This document shows, piece after piece, positions 1-8,408 of a stretch of DNA of 64,000 nt. Location of the stretch: assembly GCF_007995155.1 (NCBI RefSeq), contig NZ_CP042593.1, positions 1,530,001-1,594,000 of the forward strand, read 5' to 3'. The position numbers and the translations under genes are program-made. The DNA comes from Cytobacillus dafuensis. Its GTDB lineage: Bacteria; Bacillota; Bacilli; Bacillales; Cytobacillaceae. The first letter of the stretch is position 1. Each line of letters starts with the position of its first letter. Under the pieces are notes generated by a model. It ran no database searches. It had not been told where the DNA came from and saw only the letters and a list, made by a program, of their open reading frames with translations.

Positions 1-224
1 GGATCTTTTCCGACAGTCTTAAAAATTTGTCTCCATTCTTTAATACCATCTAAATCTGTTACATTCTTTTTTTCTAAGTCAAAATAGATGGATTCCTGAA
101 ACAGTTGCAATCGCCCTTTTACCATCTGGGGAGATTCCCCTACTTCAATATTCTGATATTGAATGACCCCTATTTTAAAATCAGGGATGAGTGTGCAAAT
201 CTCTTCAGAAATACGAATTTCCAC
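1..224 (-). CDS. B3/B4 tRNA-binding domain protein, 5' part only
   Basis: This is the N-terminal 74 codons of a minus-strand gene that runs off the left edge. The GTG start at 224-222 follows a clear GGAGGTG ribosome binding site at 237-231. The visible protein begins VEIRISEEICTLIPDFK and later has the segment GRLQLFQESIYFDLE. I associate this with small proteins that carry the B3/B4 domain of phenylalanyl-tRNA synthetase beta. In free-standing form these are usually proposed to bind or edit aminoacyl-tRNA, but the function of this subgroup is not firmly known. It is divergent from queG with about 106 bp between them. The family call is from memory of the N-terminus only. Confidence 0.6.
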   Translation of the reverse strand, partial: MEIRISEEICTLIPDFKIGVIQYQNIEVGESPQMVKGRLQLFQESIYFDLEKKNVTDLDGIKEWRQIFKTVGKD

Positions 225-330
225 CCTTTCCACCTCCAAAATCAATTAAAAATAGTTTATCATAATAAGCGGTGATTAAATAATATTATAGACCTTCATT
301 ATAGATATAAGACAAGAGAGGAGGTACAAG

Positions 331-1461
331 ATGAACGTGATCCAATTAAAGCAAGAAATTATTGAATATAGTAAAAAAATCGGGATTGATAAAATCGGCT
401 TCACGACAGCAAATCCTTTTGATGAAATGAAAAATCGCCTTATTCGTCAGCAGGAGCTTCAATATCAATCTGGATTTGAAGAAAAGGATATTGAAAAAAG
501 GGTAAACCCTGCTTTGCTTCTGGACGAAGCCCGCTCAATCATCTCGATTGCTCTTGCCTACCCATCAAAAATGAGCCAAAGAGTTGAAAGTAAAAAAGGC
601 GAAAGGCGAGGAATTTTCTGCCGAGCTTCTTGGGGAGTTGATTATCATATCATCTTACGAGAGCGGCTGCAAAAGCTTGAAGATTTTATAAAAGAAAAAG
701 TTCCCGAAGCAAAATGTAAGTCAATGGTGGACACAGGTGAATTAGTGGACAGGGCTGTTGCAGAGCGTGCTGGAATTGGCTGGAGCGGGAAAAATTGCTC
801 CATCATAACACCAGAGTTTGGATCTTATGTTTATTTAGGAGAAGTGATTACGACCATTTCCTTTGAACCAGATCAACCGATGGAAGATCGGTGTGGAACA
901 TGCAATAAATGTGTGGAAGCTTGTCCAACAGGTGCATTAGTTCAAGGAGGACAATTGAATTCTCAAGCCTGCATTGCCTTTCTCACACAAACGAAAGGAG
1001 TTCTTCCAGTAGAATTCCGTGAGAAATTAGGAAATCGAATTTATGGCTGTGATTCTTGCCAAACGGCTTGTCCGGAAAATAAGGGAAAGGATTTTCATTT
1101 TCATGCTGAAATGGAGCCAGACCCAGAAATTGCAAAGCCTCTTCTTAAACCTCTTCTTCAAATTAGCAATCGGGACTTTAAAGAACATTTCGGGCCTATT
1201 TCAGGATCGTGGAGAGGTAAAAAACCAATCCAGCGAAACGCTATTATTGCTTTAGCTCATTTTAAAGATGAAACAGCTGTTGATGATCTTATTGAAGTGA
1301 TGATGGTGGATTCACGTCCAGTCATTAGGGGAACTGCAGCTTGGGCATTAAGCAAAATTGGAGGCAATTCCGCACATCTTGCATTGGAAAAAGCACTTCT
1401 AAAGGAAAAAGATGATGAAGTGCTGAAAGAAATTAATCAAGGATTAAGTTTTATTAAGTAA
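331..1461 (+). CDS. queG: Epoxyqueuosine reductase QueG
   Basis: QueG catalyses the last step of queuosine synthesis in tRNA, reducing epoxyqueuosine to queuosine with a cobalamin cofactor and two [4Fe-4S] clusters. The 376-aa protein has the catalytic-region motif around Asp134 (DTGELVDRA), a first ferredoxin-type cluster motif with Cys188, Cys191, Cys194 and Cys198, and a second set at Cys240, Cys243 and Cys247 plus Cys214. The C-terminal 90 residues look like HEAT repeats, as in known QueG structures. Length is normal for the family. The ATG is preceded by GAGAGGAGGT. It corresponds to B. subtilis yhbA and is followed by its own terminator. Confidence 0.95.
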   Translation: MNVIQLKQEIIEYSKKIGIDKIGFTTANPFDEMKNRLIRQQELQYQSGFEEKDIEKRVNPALLLDEARSIISIALAYPSKMSQRVESKKGERRGIFCRASWGVDYHIILRERLQKLEDFIKEKVPEAKCKSMVDTGELVDRAVAERAGIGWSGKNCSIITPEFGSYVYLGEVITTISFEPDQPMEDRCGTCNKCVEACPTGALVQGGQLNSQACIAFLTQTKGVLPVEFREKLGNRIYGCDSCQTACPENKGKDFHFHAEMEPDPEIAKPLLKPLLQISNRDFKEHFGPISGSWRGKKPIQRNAIIALAHFKDETAVDDLIEVMMVDSRPVIRGTAAWALSKIGGNSAHLALEKALLKEKDDEVLKEINQGLSFIK

Positions 1462-1496
1462 TGAGGCGTGTCCATAAGGGCTGCCTCATTTTTTTT
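1461..1496 (+). terminator. Terminator after queG
   Basis: The inverted repeat ATGAGGC/GCCTCAT has a short loop and is followed by eight T residues. It overlaps the last base of queG. Confidence 0.8.
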
Positions 1497-1500
1497 CAAT

Positions 1501-1576
1501 TAGTAAAGTTAAAGTGTATAAGCGTAACGAAGCATTCACCAAAAAAGACTTGGCGAAAACCAAGTTTTTGTAATGT
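1501..1576 (+). repeat. Family 1 repeat, internally deleted copy
   Basis: This stretch starts TAGTAAAGT like the copy at 12079 and ends in the family hairpin (GACTTGGCGAAAACCAAGTTTTTGTAAT), but about 50 bp of the middle is missing. It lies between the queG terminator and the amidase-domain gene. Recognised by eye against the fuller copies at 12079-12208 and 55569-55696. Confidence 0.7.
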
Positions 1577-1625
1577 GAAATTCAAATTCCTTTCATATAT
1601 ATGATATGGAAAGGAGTGATTGCCC

Positions 1626-2504
1626 ATGAGAGAGCAGCTTCAAGAGCTTTTGGAAAAAAGGGTACAGCAATGTGTTTCTCATTCTAGGAGCTCGTCTCAC
1701 ACATGTCCAAAAATAGAGAAGAAAAAAGAGGGACTTACGAAGCGTTCAGGGGAAATTGTTAAAGCAAAAGCTATTGGAAAAATTATTACTATAGGAAAAA
1801 CAAAGGAAGAATTACATTCCGTTCAATACAATGTCCACCTGAAATATTTAGTTAAACACAAAGGCATGCTCTTTATGGAGGAAGAAATAGAACATCGTAA
1901 AGCGGAATTTTATAAAGGGATAGTAGTGGAAGATCAAGAAGTAAATCCTTATGAAGAATTATCTCGAGAATATGAACAGCAAGTCGAAGAAGAAGAGTTT
2001 GAAGAAAGAGTTACTTATGAGTACAATCGATTAAAAGCAATACAATATGCGGAAAGATGGTGGAATAGTAATAATCCAGCCTATGAAACCTTTGAAGTAG
2101 ATTGTACTAATTATATTTCCCAATGTCTCCATGCAGGAGGTGGTCCAATGAGAGGTTATCCTAATAGGGGCCAGGGCTGGTGGATGATGAAAAAGGATTG
2201 GAGCTATAGCTGGTCAGTAGCTAATTCAATGAGGTTGCACTTGCCTATAGCAAAAATTGGTCTTCGAGCAAAAGAGGTTTCAAGTCCAGAGGAATTACTG
2301 TTGGGAGATGTTATTTGCTACGATTTCCAAGGTGATGGGCGATACGACCATACGACAATTGTTACAGCGAAAGATGCAGACGGCATGCCTTTAGTAAATG
2401 CGCATACTTGGAATAGTAGGCTAAGATATTGGGCTTATGAAGATTCGACTGCTTATACTCCGAATATAAAATATAAATTCTATACAATTTTAGATGATCA
2501 ATAA
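1626..2504 (+). CDS. Amidase-domain protein (YhbB-like)
   Basis: The protein has 292 aa from the ATG at 1626, chosen because AAGGAG lies 9 bases upstream; an in-frame TTG at 1620 has no such site. The N-terminal 130 residues are charged and without recognised domain. The C-terminal 150 residues match the putative amidase domain type (Amidase_6), with the likely catalytic Cys160 in DCTNYISQ and His242 in YDHTTIV, plus many tryptophans. Such domains are related to NlpC/P60-like cysteine peptidases that cut cell-wall or other amide bonds. No signal peptide is visible. In B. subtilis the equivalent yhbB also follows queG. Substrate unknown. Confidence 0.8.
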   Translation: MREQLQELLEKRVQQCVSHSRSSSHTCPKIEKKKEGLTKRSGEIVKAKAIGKIITIGKTKEELHSVQYNVHLKYLVKHKGMLFMEEEIEHRKAEFYKGIVVEDQEVNPYEELSREYEQQVEEEEFEERVTYEYNRLKAIQYAERWWNSNNPAYETFEVDCTNYISQCLHAGGGPMRGYPNRGQGWWMMKKDWSYSWSVANSMRLHLPIAKIGLRAKEVSSPEELLLGDVICYDFQGDGRYDHTTIVTAKDADGMPLVNAHTWNSRLRYWAYEDSTAYTPNIKYKFYTILDDQ

Positions 2505-2546
2505 GGTCGTCAATTGCTTTTCCTGTAGACGTGACAAAATCAGTGG

Positions 2547-2552
2547 TATAAT
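2547..2552 (+). promoter_or_regulatory. Extended -10 promoter element before trmL
   Basis: TGGTATAAT provides a perfect -10 hexamer with the TGn extension, 32 bases ahead of the trmL GTG start. No good -35 hexamer stands at the usual distance, which is acceptable for an extended -10 promoter. Confidence 0.5.
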
Positions 2553-2584
2553 AGTATATATAGCTTAATTTTGAGGTGAAAAAC

Positions 2585-3058
2585 GTGGCATTACATATAG
2601 TTTTATATCAACCAGAGATACCAGCAAATACCGGGAATATTGCTCGTACATGTGCAGCAACAGATACAACTTTGCACTTAATTCGCCCACTCGGCTTCTC
2701 GACCGATGATAAGATGTTAAAGCGTGCCGGTCTGGATTATTGGGAATTCGTAAATATTATTTATCATGATTCCATAGCGGAATTTTTTGAAAATAATGAG
2801 GGTGGGGAATTTTTCTATTTAACAAAGTTTGGAACAAAACCCCATTCTTCTTTTGATTATAGTAATAAAGAAAAGGATTATTACTTCATTTTTGGAAAAG
2901 AAACGACTGGCCTTCCTAAAGATATTATTGAAAAGAATAAGGAACGTGCACTTAGAATTCCAATGAATCAAAACGTACGTTCATTAAATCTTTCGAATAC
3001 AGCTGCCATTCTAATTTATGAAGCATTGCGTCAGCAGGATTATTTAGAGTTGTTATAG
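2585..3058 (+). CDS. trmL: tRNA (cytidine/uridine-2'-O-)-methyltransferase TrmL
   Basis: TrmL methylates the 2'-O of the wobble base (position 34) of leucine tRNAs using S-adenosylmethionine. The 157-aa protein is a minimal SPOUT methyltransferase: it opens with YQPEIPANTGNIARTC, and its knot region has FGKETTGLP and the C-terminal NVRSLNLSNTAAI motif. Start is GTG at 2585 with GAGGTG 8 bases upstream. Length matches the family. It is the B. subtilis cspR equivalent and, with queG nearby, is a second tRNA modification gene in this segment. It is followed by a terminator. Confidence 0.93.
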   Translation: MALHIVLYQPEIPANTGNIARTCAATDTTLHLIRPLGFSTDDKMLKRAGLDYWEFVNIIYHDSIAEFFENNEGGEFFYLTKFGTKPHSSFDYSNKEKDYYFIFGKETTGLPKDIIEKNKERALRIPMNQNVRSLNLSNTAAILIYEALRQQDYLELL

Positions 3059-3063
3059 GAAAT

Positions 3064-3090
3064 GGCCTGAATTCAATTCAGGCATTTTCT
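3064..3090 (+). terminator. Terminator after trmL
   Basis: GCCTGAATT/AATTCAGGC with a one-base loop, followed by a short T-rich tail. A short perfect hairpin just after the trmL stop. Confidence 0.7.
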
Positions 3091-3185
3091 ATTGACTAGA
3101 TATAGTAGATTAACATTCCAAGTTTACCTAAAGGACTGAGGGAACTTGGGTATAATGAACCTGATAGGTGAAAGGATGAGACACC

Positions 3186-3935
3186 ATGAATGAAAATATT
3201 AATCTTCTTATGAATCATCGTTCAATTAGAAAATTTGAGGACAAGCTATTAACAAGAGAACAAATTGAAGTCATTGTTAAGTGTGCACAATCTGCCGCGA
3301 CATCCAGCTTTATTCAAGCTTATTCAATTATTGGAGTTACAGATAAGGATAAGAAAATGAAATTATCCGAGCTCGCAGGAAACCAAAGCTATGTAGCAAA
3401 TAATGGCCATTTCTTTGTATTTTGTGCTGATTTATCCAGACATGAACAAATTGGAGAAATGGAAAACAAAGACTTAATTCCTTCAATAGAAAGTACTGAA
3501 AAATTTATGGTTGCTCTGATTGACACGGCATTAGCCGCTCAAAATGCAGCGATTGCAGCTGAATCCTTAGGCCTTGGCATTTGTTATATTGGTGGAATCC
3601 GTAATAATCTTGATGAAGTAAGCAAGCTTCTCAAAACCCCAAAACGGGTCCTTCCATTATTCGGTCTTGCTGTAGGCTACCCTGCACAAATGACGGATAA
3701 GAAGCCAAGACTTCCCCTTGAACATGTATATCATGAAAATGAGTATAGACAAAATAATGAAGAGTATCGTAATCAGCTTCAACTTTACAATAACATCATA
3801 TCTGAGTATTATGTAGCAAGGACAAATGGAGAAAGAAATGATACTTGGACAAGCCAAATGGCAAACATGCTGGAAAAGCAATCAAGAATGTATATGAAAG
3901 AATTCGTCCAAAAAACGGGGATGGATCTTAAATAA
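3186..3935 (+). CDS. NfrA/NfsA-type FMN-dependent NAD(P)H oxidoreductase
   Basis: The 249-aa protein belongs to the nitroreductase family that reduces flavins, nitroaromatics or azo compounds with NAD(P)H. The start HRSIRKF and the later segment LGLGICYIGGIRN are typical FMN-binding signatures. Length equals that of the B. subtilis NfrA proteins. The ATG at 3186 is preceded by GGTGAAAGGATGAG. It stands alone between trmL and a terminator, so its physiological substrate cannot be inferred from neighbours. Confidence 0.88.
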   Translation: MNENINLLMNHRSIRKFEDKLLTREQIEVIVKCAQSAATSSFIQAYSIIGVTDKDKKMKLSELAGNQSYVANNGHFFVFCADLSRHEQIGEMENKDLIPSIESTEKFMVALIDTALAAQNAAIAAESLGLGICYIGGIRNNLDEVSKLLKTPKRVLPLFGLAVGYPAQMTDKKPRLPLEHVYHENEYRQNNEEYRNQLQLYNNIISEYYVARTNGERNDTWTSQMANMLEKQSRMYMKEFVQKTGMDLK

Positions 3936-3952
3936 AAGGTTTGTTATTACTC

Positions 3953-4036
3953 TGTGTTGAAAATGCTATTTAGTTGTTGATTTTCGTTGCAGGCGAGTGC
4001 CTGCAACGGAAATCAACAGGGAAGTTTTACATAGAC
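3953..4036 (+). repeat. Family 2 repeat, reduced copy
   Basis: Both ends of the family are kept (TGTTGAAAATGCTATTT... and GGAAATCAACAGGGAAG...ACATAG), but the centre is replaced by a short hairpin, TTGCAGGC/GCCTGCAA. Compare the full copies at 58805-59037 and 63031-63266. Confidence 0.8.
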
Positions 4037-4040
4037 AAAT

Positions 4041-4073
4041 AAAAAAAACTGCTGGGATCAGCAGTTTTTTTTA
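4041..4073. terminator. Bidirectional terminator
   Basis: AAAAAAAACTGCT and AGCAGTTTTTTTT flank a 5-base loop, so the hairpin has A and T runs on both sides. On the minus strand it immediately follows the stop of the 30-aa gene; on the plus strand it could end transcription from the nitroreductase. Confidence 0.85.
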
Positions 4074-4163
4074 TTTATTAACTCCAGGCTTATCTTCGTA
4101 ACCAGCTGTGAAAATTGCAGCAAGGAATGCAACCATAACACCGATAATGATAATAGTACCCAT
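4071..4163 (-). CDS. 30-aa single-pass membrane peptide
   Basis: The reading frame starts at ATG 4163, has GGAGG 12 bases upstream, and ends at a TAA that overlaps a strong terminator. The peptide starts MGTIIIIGVMVAFLAAIF, a hydrophobic helix of about 18 residues, and ends TAGYEDKPGVNK, a short polar tail. A clean start signal, a membrane helix and an own terminator make this a believable gene despite its length. I do not recognise a named family. It is divergent from prkA. Confidence 0.6.
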   Translation of the reverse strand: MGTIIIIGVMVAFLAAIFTAGYEDKPGVNK

Positions 4164-4369
4164 GTATATGTAATCCTCCTTTATATTCTTTTTCAAATAA
4201 TTAAGTATACAGGCTTATTATAGCCCAATAAAATGAAAGTGTGAATAAAATCTGTGGATATTTTTTTACACTTATAAATAAATTTGGATATCTCCCAAGA
4301 AAAAGTTAATTTGAATCTTTAAAAGAAAAACCACTAATAAAAAGGACAACCGAAACTATTCTCTGGTTT

Positions 4370-4398
4370 GCATCATCATTTGGAAGAGCGCATACAGT
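4370..4398 (+). promoter_or_regulatory. SigE-type sporulation promoter before prkA
   Basis: The -10 CATACAGT at 4391-4398 matches the SigE consensus CATACANT. The -35 GCATCAT at 4370-4376 is a fair match, with a 14-bp spacer. prkA is a mother-cell sporulation gene in B. subtilis, which agrees. The same arrangement is found before spoVR. Confidence 0.65.
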
Positions 4399-4437
4399 AT
4401 ATTAATCGTCTCTGAAAATGCACAGGGGGAGGTCCTT

Positions 4438-6333
4438 ATGGATATTCTAAAAAAAATTGAGATGTACCGACATGAAGAAGAAAAGCTCAAATGGGAAGGG
4501 ACTTTTGGAGAATATTTGGAAATCATTAAAGAAAAGCCATGGGTTGCACAGTCTGCACATTCCCGGGTATATAATATGATCAAAGATGCAGGTGTGGAAG
4601 AGGTAAAGGGGCAGAAACGATATCAGTTTTTCTGCAATCAATTGTTTGGTCTCGAGGAGGCGCTTGAAAGGCTTGTAGAAGAATACTTCCATCCAGCAGC
4701 AAAAAGGCTGGATGTCCGAAAAAGAATTTTATTGCTGATGGGACCTGTAAGTGGAGGGAAGTCAACATTAGTTACCATGTTGAAAAGAGGCTTGGAAGCA
4801 TATTCACATCATGATAGGGGAGCGGTCTATGCTATTAAAGGCTGCCCAATGCATGAGGATCCTTTACATTTAATTCCACATCATTTTCGCAAGGATTTCA
4901 ATGATGAATATGGGATTAGAATTGAAGGAAATCTATCTCCATTAAATATGATGCGGCTTGAACAAGAGTATGGTGGAAGGATTGAAGATGTTCTTGTGGA
5001 ACGGATTATTTTTTCAGAAGATCGTAGGGTTGGAATAGGTACATTCAGTCCTTCTGATCCTAAATCACAGGATATCGCTGATTTAACAGGAAGTATCGAC
5101 TTTTCAACGATAGCTGAATTTGGATCTGAGTCCGATCCAAGGGCTTACCGTTTTGACGGGGAACTGAATAAAGCAAATCGGGGCATGATGGAGTTCCAAG
5201 AGATGCTTAAATGTGATGAAAAGTTCTTGTGGCATCTTTTATCCTTAACACAGGAAGGGAATTTTAAAGCAGGCAGGTTTGCGTTGATATCTGCGGATGA
5301 GCTTATTGTGGCTCACACGAACGAAACGGAATACCGTTCATTTATTTCAAATAAGAAAAACGAAGCATTACACTCCAGGATCATTGTTATGCCAATTCCG
5401 TATAACTTAAAGGTTACGGAAGAAGAAAAGATTTATGACAAGATGATCCGTGAAAGTGATGTATATGATGTTCATATCGCTCCACATACATTAAAGGTTG
5501 CCGCAATGTTTACGATCCTAACTCGTCTAAAGGATCCGAAAAAAGGTGATATCGATTTAGTGAAGAAAATGCGTCTTTATGATGGAGAAAGTGTAGAGGG
5601 CTTTAATAAGGCTGACGTGGAGGAATTAAAGAAGGAATATCCGGATGAAGGAATGAGCGGCATTGACCCACGATATGTGATCAATCGAATATCCTCTACC
5701 ATCATTCGCAAAGAGGTTTCTTCTATCAACGCTCTTGATGTATTAAGATCATTAAAGGAAGGATTAGATCAGCATCCATCCATTACGCCAGAGCTTAAGG
5801 AGCGCTATTTGAATTATATTTCACTAGCACGGAAGGAATATGATGATATTGCGAAGAAAGAAGTTCAGAAGGCATTCGTTTATTCTTATGAAGAATCTGC
5901 GAAAACATTAATGGATAATTATCTAGATAATGTGGAGGCGTATTGTAATAAATCTAAGCTCCGTGATCCGTTAACAGGTGAGGAAATTAATCCAGATGAA
6001 AAGCTGATGCGTTCAATTGAAGAGCAAATTGGCATTTCTGAAAACGCCAAAAAAGCATTTAGAGAGGAAATTTTAATTCGCATTTCTGCCTTTGCTCGCA
6101 AAGGAAAAAGATTTGACTATAATTCTCATGATCGTCTTCGTGAAGCGATACAAAAGAAATTATTTGCTGATCTCAAGGATGTCGTAAAAATCACTACTTC
6201 AACAAAAACGCCAGATGAACAGCAGCTTAAGAAAGTGAATGAAGTCGTTGCCCGCTTAATAGATGAGCATGGCTATAACTCGACATCTGCGAATGAATTG
6301 CTTCGCTATGTTGGAAGTTTATTAAATCGATAA
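4438..6333 (+). CDS. prkA: PrkA AAA+ serine kinase/protease, sporulation
   Basis: The 631-aa protein is full length. It has an N-terminal AAA+ domain with Walker A GPVSGGKST at 102-110, and a C-terminal PrkA domain related to uridine kinase. B. subtilis PrkA was described as a serine kinase and later as an ATP-dependent protease-like factor that affects sporulation through SigK; the exact activity is debated. In many bacteria its gene travels with a yhbH/yeaH-type VWA gene and spoVR/ycgB. Here yhbH follows after a terminator, and spoVR is 30 kb away under a similar promoter. GGGGGAGG lies 5' of the ATG. Confidence 0.93.
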   Translation: MDILKKIEMYRHEEEKLKWEGTFGEYLEIIKEKPWVAQSAHSRVYNMIKDAGVEEVKGQKRYQFFCNQLFGLEEALERLVEEYFHPAAKRLDVRKRILLLMGPVSGGKSTLVTMLKRGLEAYSHHDRGAVYAIKGCPMHEDPLHLIPHHFRKDFNDEYGIRIEGNLSPLNMMRLEQEYGGRIEDVLVERIIFSEDRRVGIGTFSPSDPKSQDIADLTGSIDFSTIAEFGSESDPRAYRFDGELNKANRGMMEFQEMLKCDEKFLWHLLSLTQEGNFKAGRFALISADELIVAHTNETEYRSFISNKKNEALHSRIIVMPIPYNLKVTEEEKIYDKMIRESDVYDVHIAPHTLKVAAMFTILTRLKDPKKGDIDLVKKMRLYDGESVEGFNKADVEELKKEYPDEGMSGIDPRYVINRISSTIIRKEVSSINALDVLRSLKEGLDQHPSITPELKERYLNYISLARKEYDDIAKKEVQKAFVYSYEESAKTLMDNYLDNVEAYCNKSKLRDPLTGEEINPDEKLMRSIEEQIGISENAKKAFREEILIRISAFARKGKRFDYNSHDRLREAIQKKLFADLKDVVKITTSTKTPDEQQLKKVNEVVARLIDEHGYNSTSANELLRYVGSLLNR

Positions 6334-6348
6334 CTTATAAGGCATATT

Positions 6349-6386
6349 TAAAAGGACTGACAGGTTGCTATCAGTCCTTTTAATTT
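6349..6386 (+). terminator. Terminator after prkA
   Basis: AAAAGGACTGA/TCAGTCCTTTT with a 10-base loop and a T-rich tail, 16 bases after the prkA stop. Confidence 0.85.
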
Positions 6387-6462
6387 TGTGTTTATTGGAT
6401 TTTTTATGAAAAATTAGCTTGTCCATTTTAGCTAGGCGAACTCCCTATTATCAAAATTATTT

Positions 6463-6491
6463 GTAAATTATTTTCGTTTCTTGCATAGGAT
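6463..6491 (+). promoter_or_regulatory. Possible SigE-like promoter before yhbH
   Basis: GTAAATT and CATAGGAT are separated by 14 bp. The match to the SigE consensus is weaker than at prkA and spoVR. It lies about 150 bp before the yhbH start, so a later promoter is possible. Confidence 0.3.
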
Positions 6492-6642
6492 AAAGTAATA
6501 AACATTCTTAGTATTAAGTTGTCCAAAGCGGTTCAAAAAGGTTTATAAATAGCTGTTCATTTGATTTTAATCTAGACACTCTCGATATAGTATGTTGACT
6601 AGTTAGAATTGTGATTAAAAATTTTATAAAGGAGGGCTTAAT

Positions 6643-7812
6643 ATGACAGATGCCAATAGCCATCAGTTTGTGATTTCGCAAGAAGATTGGTCCCTCCATC
6701 GCAAAGGCCATGATGACCAGCAACGCCATCAGGAAAAAGTTCAGGATGCCATCCGAAATAATTTACCTGATCTAATAACAGAAGAGAGTATAGTTATGTC
6801 GAATGGTCGAGAAGTAGTAAAAATCCCGATTCGTTCATTGGACGAATATAAAATTCGTTATAATTATGATAAAAACAAGCATGTTGGCCAAGGAGATGGA
6901 GATAGCCGAATTGGTGATGTAGTGGCCCGTGATGGATCGAGCGGCCAAAAAGGGCCAGGGAAAGGGCAAGGTGCAGGCGATCAGCCAGGCGAAGATTATT
7001 TCGAAGCAGAAGTATCTTTAATGGAAATTGAAGAGGAACTATTTAAACAGCTGGAGCTGCCAAATTTAAAACGAAAAGAACAACAAGAGCTTATTGTTGA
7101 AAACATTGAATTTAATGATATCCGAAAAACAGGATTGATGGGTAATATTGATAAGAAACGGACAATGATGGCTGCATTTAAGAGAAACGCAATGACAGGA
7201 AAGCCAAGTTTTCACCCCATCTATAAAGAAGATTTAAAATTTAAGACATGGAATGAAATCATTAAACCTGAATCGAAAGCAGTCGTATTGGCGATGATGG
7301 ATACGAGTGGTTCGATGGGGATATGGGAAAAGTATATGGCTAGAAGCTTTTTCTTCTGGATGACGAGATTTTTACGAACAAAATATGAAACGGTTGAAAT
7401 CGAATTTATTGCACATCACACCGAGGCTAAAGTAGTATCAGAGGAAGATTTCTTTTCAAAAGGTGAAAGCGGAGGTACCATTTGTTCATCTGCCTACCGA
7501 AAAGCACTTGAGATCATTGAAGCAAAATACAATCCTCGCAAATTTAATATTTACCCATTCCATTTTTCAGACGGTGACAACTTGACCTCAGACAACTCTC
7601 GATGTGTGAAGCTTGTTGAGGAATTATTAGAAGTGTCAAATATGTTTGGGTATGGTGAGGTAAATCAGTACAACCGCCACAGCACCCTCATGTCAGCCTA
7701 CAAAAACATTAAACATGATGATTTCCGATATTATATTCTGAAGCAAAAAGTTGACGTATTCCATGCAATGAAGAGCTTTTTCAAACAAAAAGATGCAAAG
7801 ATGCACGCGTAA
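6643..7812 (+). CDS. yhbH: YhbH, VWA/DUF444 sporulation protein
   Basis: The 389-aa protein matches the YhbH/YeaH (DUF444) family in length. It has an N-terminal basic segment, a glycine-rich low-complexity linker (about residues 81-117), and a C-terminal von Willebrand A-like domain with the metal-site motif DTSGSMG at 220-226. It likely binds a divalent metal and acts as an adaptor. YhbH, PrkA and SpoVR form a conserved gene set, and yhbH is needed for normal sporulation in B. subtilis. AAAGGAGGG precedes the ATG. A terminator follows. Confidence 0.93.
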   Translation: MTDANSHQFVISQEDWSLHRKGHDDQQRHQEKVQDAIRNNLPDLITEESIVMSNGREVVKIPIRSLDEYKIRYNYDKNKHVGQGDGDSRIGDVVARDGSSGQKGPGKGQGAGDQPGEDYFEAEVSLMEIEEELFKQLELPNLKRKEQQELIVENIEFNDIRKTGLMGNIDKKRTMMAAFKRNAMTGKPSFHPIYKEDLKFKTWNEIIKPESKAVVLAMMDTSGSMGIWEKYMARSFFFWMTRFLRTKYETVEIEFIAHHTEAKVVSEEDFFSKGESGGTICSSAYRKALEIIEAKYNPRKFNIYPFHFSDGDNLTSDNSRCVKLVEELLEVSNMFGYGEVNQYNRHSTLMSAYKNIKHDDFRYYILKQKVDVFHAMKSFFKQKDAKMHA

Positions 7813-7817
7813 AATAG

Positions 7818-7854
7818 AAAAACGCAGACTACTTATATAGGTCTGCGTTTTTTG
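7818..7854 (+). terminator. Terminator after yhbH
   Basis: AAAAACGCAGAC/GTCTGCGTTTTTT with an 11-base loop, directly behind the yhbH stop. Confidence 0.9.
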
Positions 7855-8408
7855 TTGATTTGTTGAAGTAAAAATGAATTCAGTTTTTCATTAAACATCA
7901 GTTGAATTTTTCTAGCTTTTATAAAGACAGTTTGTGCTGTTTATCGATAAATATCTATCAAAACTATTGAAAGAGTAGATATTAATTAAAAATGACTACG
8001 TAATGTTTCATTTTATGACTTTATTTAATATAGCTTTTATTAGTGGGTCTTTTTCTTAGAAAAAATTTCTTGGATTAGTAGTTCCGACATAATATTTAAA
8101 AACAAAAGTAGAAGTATTTCATAGGATAAAGAACTAATTAAAAAGTAGAAGATAATATTTACTCTTGATTAAAGAAAGGTTATGACAAGTTGTCATGGCC
8201 TTTCTTTACTTGGTGAATATATACAAATCAGGACTTTGTAATATACAAGTATTACCAATTATAGAGTTGAAAATAATATTTATTCTTCATATAATTAAAA
8301 ATTTTTACTAAATTGACATATTTCGATAGAAAAATAGCGTAGACTATGCCATAATATTCTTAAAATTTATTATATTATAATATTTATGACTTTAAGGTAG
8401 GTGTCAAT
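7855..8408. other. AT-rich intergenic region before the peptide transporter
   Basis: No convincing reading frame in 554 bp. It holds a strong hairpin at 8171-8208 (AAAGAAAGG...CCTTTCTTT, with an inner TGACA/TGTCA) and two near-identical direct repeats of about 19 bp, ATAATATTTA(C/T)TCTT, at 8152 and 8272, exactly 120 bp apart. A TTGACA at 8313-8318 has no good -10 at normal distance. The hairpin could be a leader terminator or attenuator. Confidence 0.5.

Noticed and set aside
8313..8345. SigA promoter TTGACA for the peptide transporter
   Set aside because: The only -10-like hexamers are 16 bp (poor match) or 21 bp away, so the promoter could not be placed.
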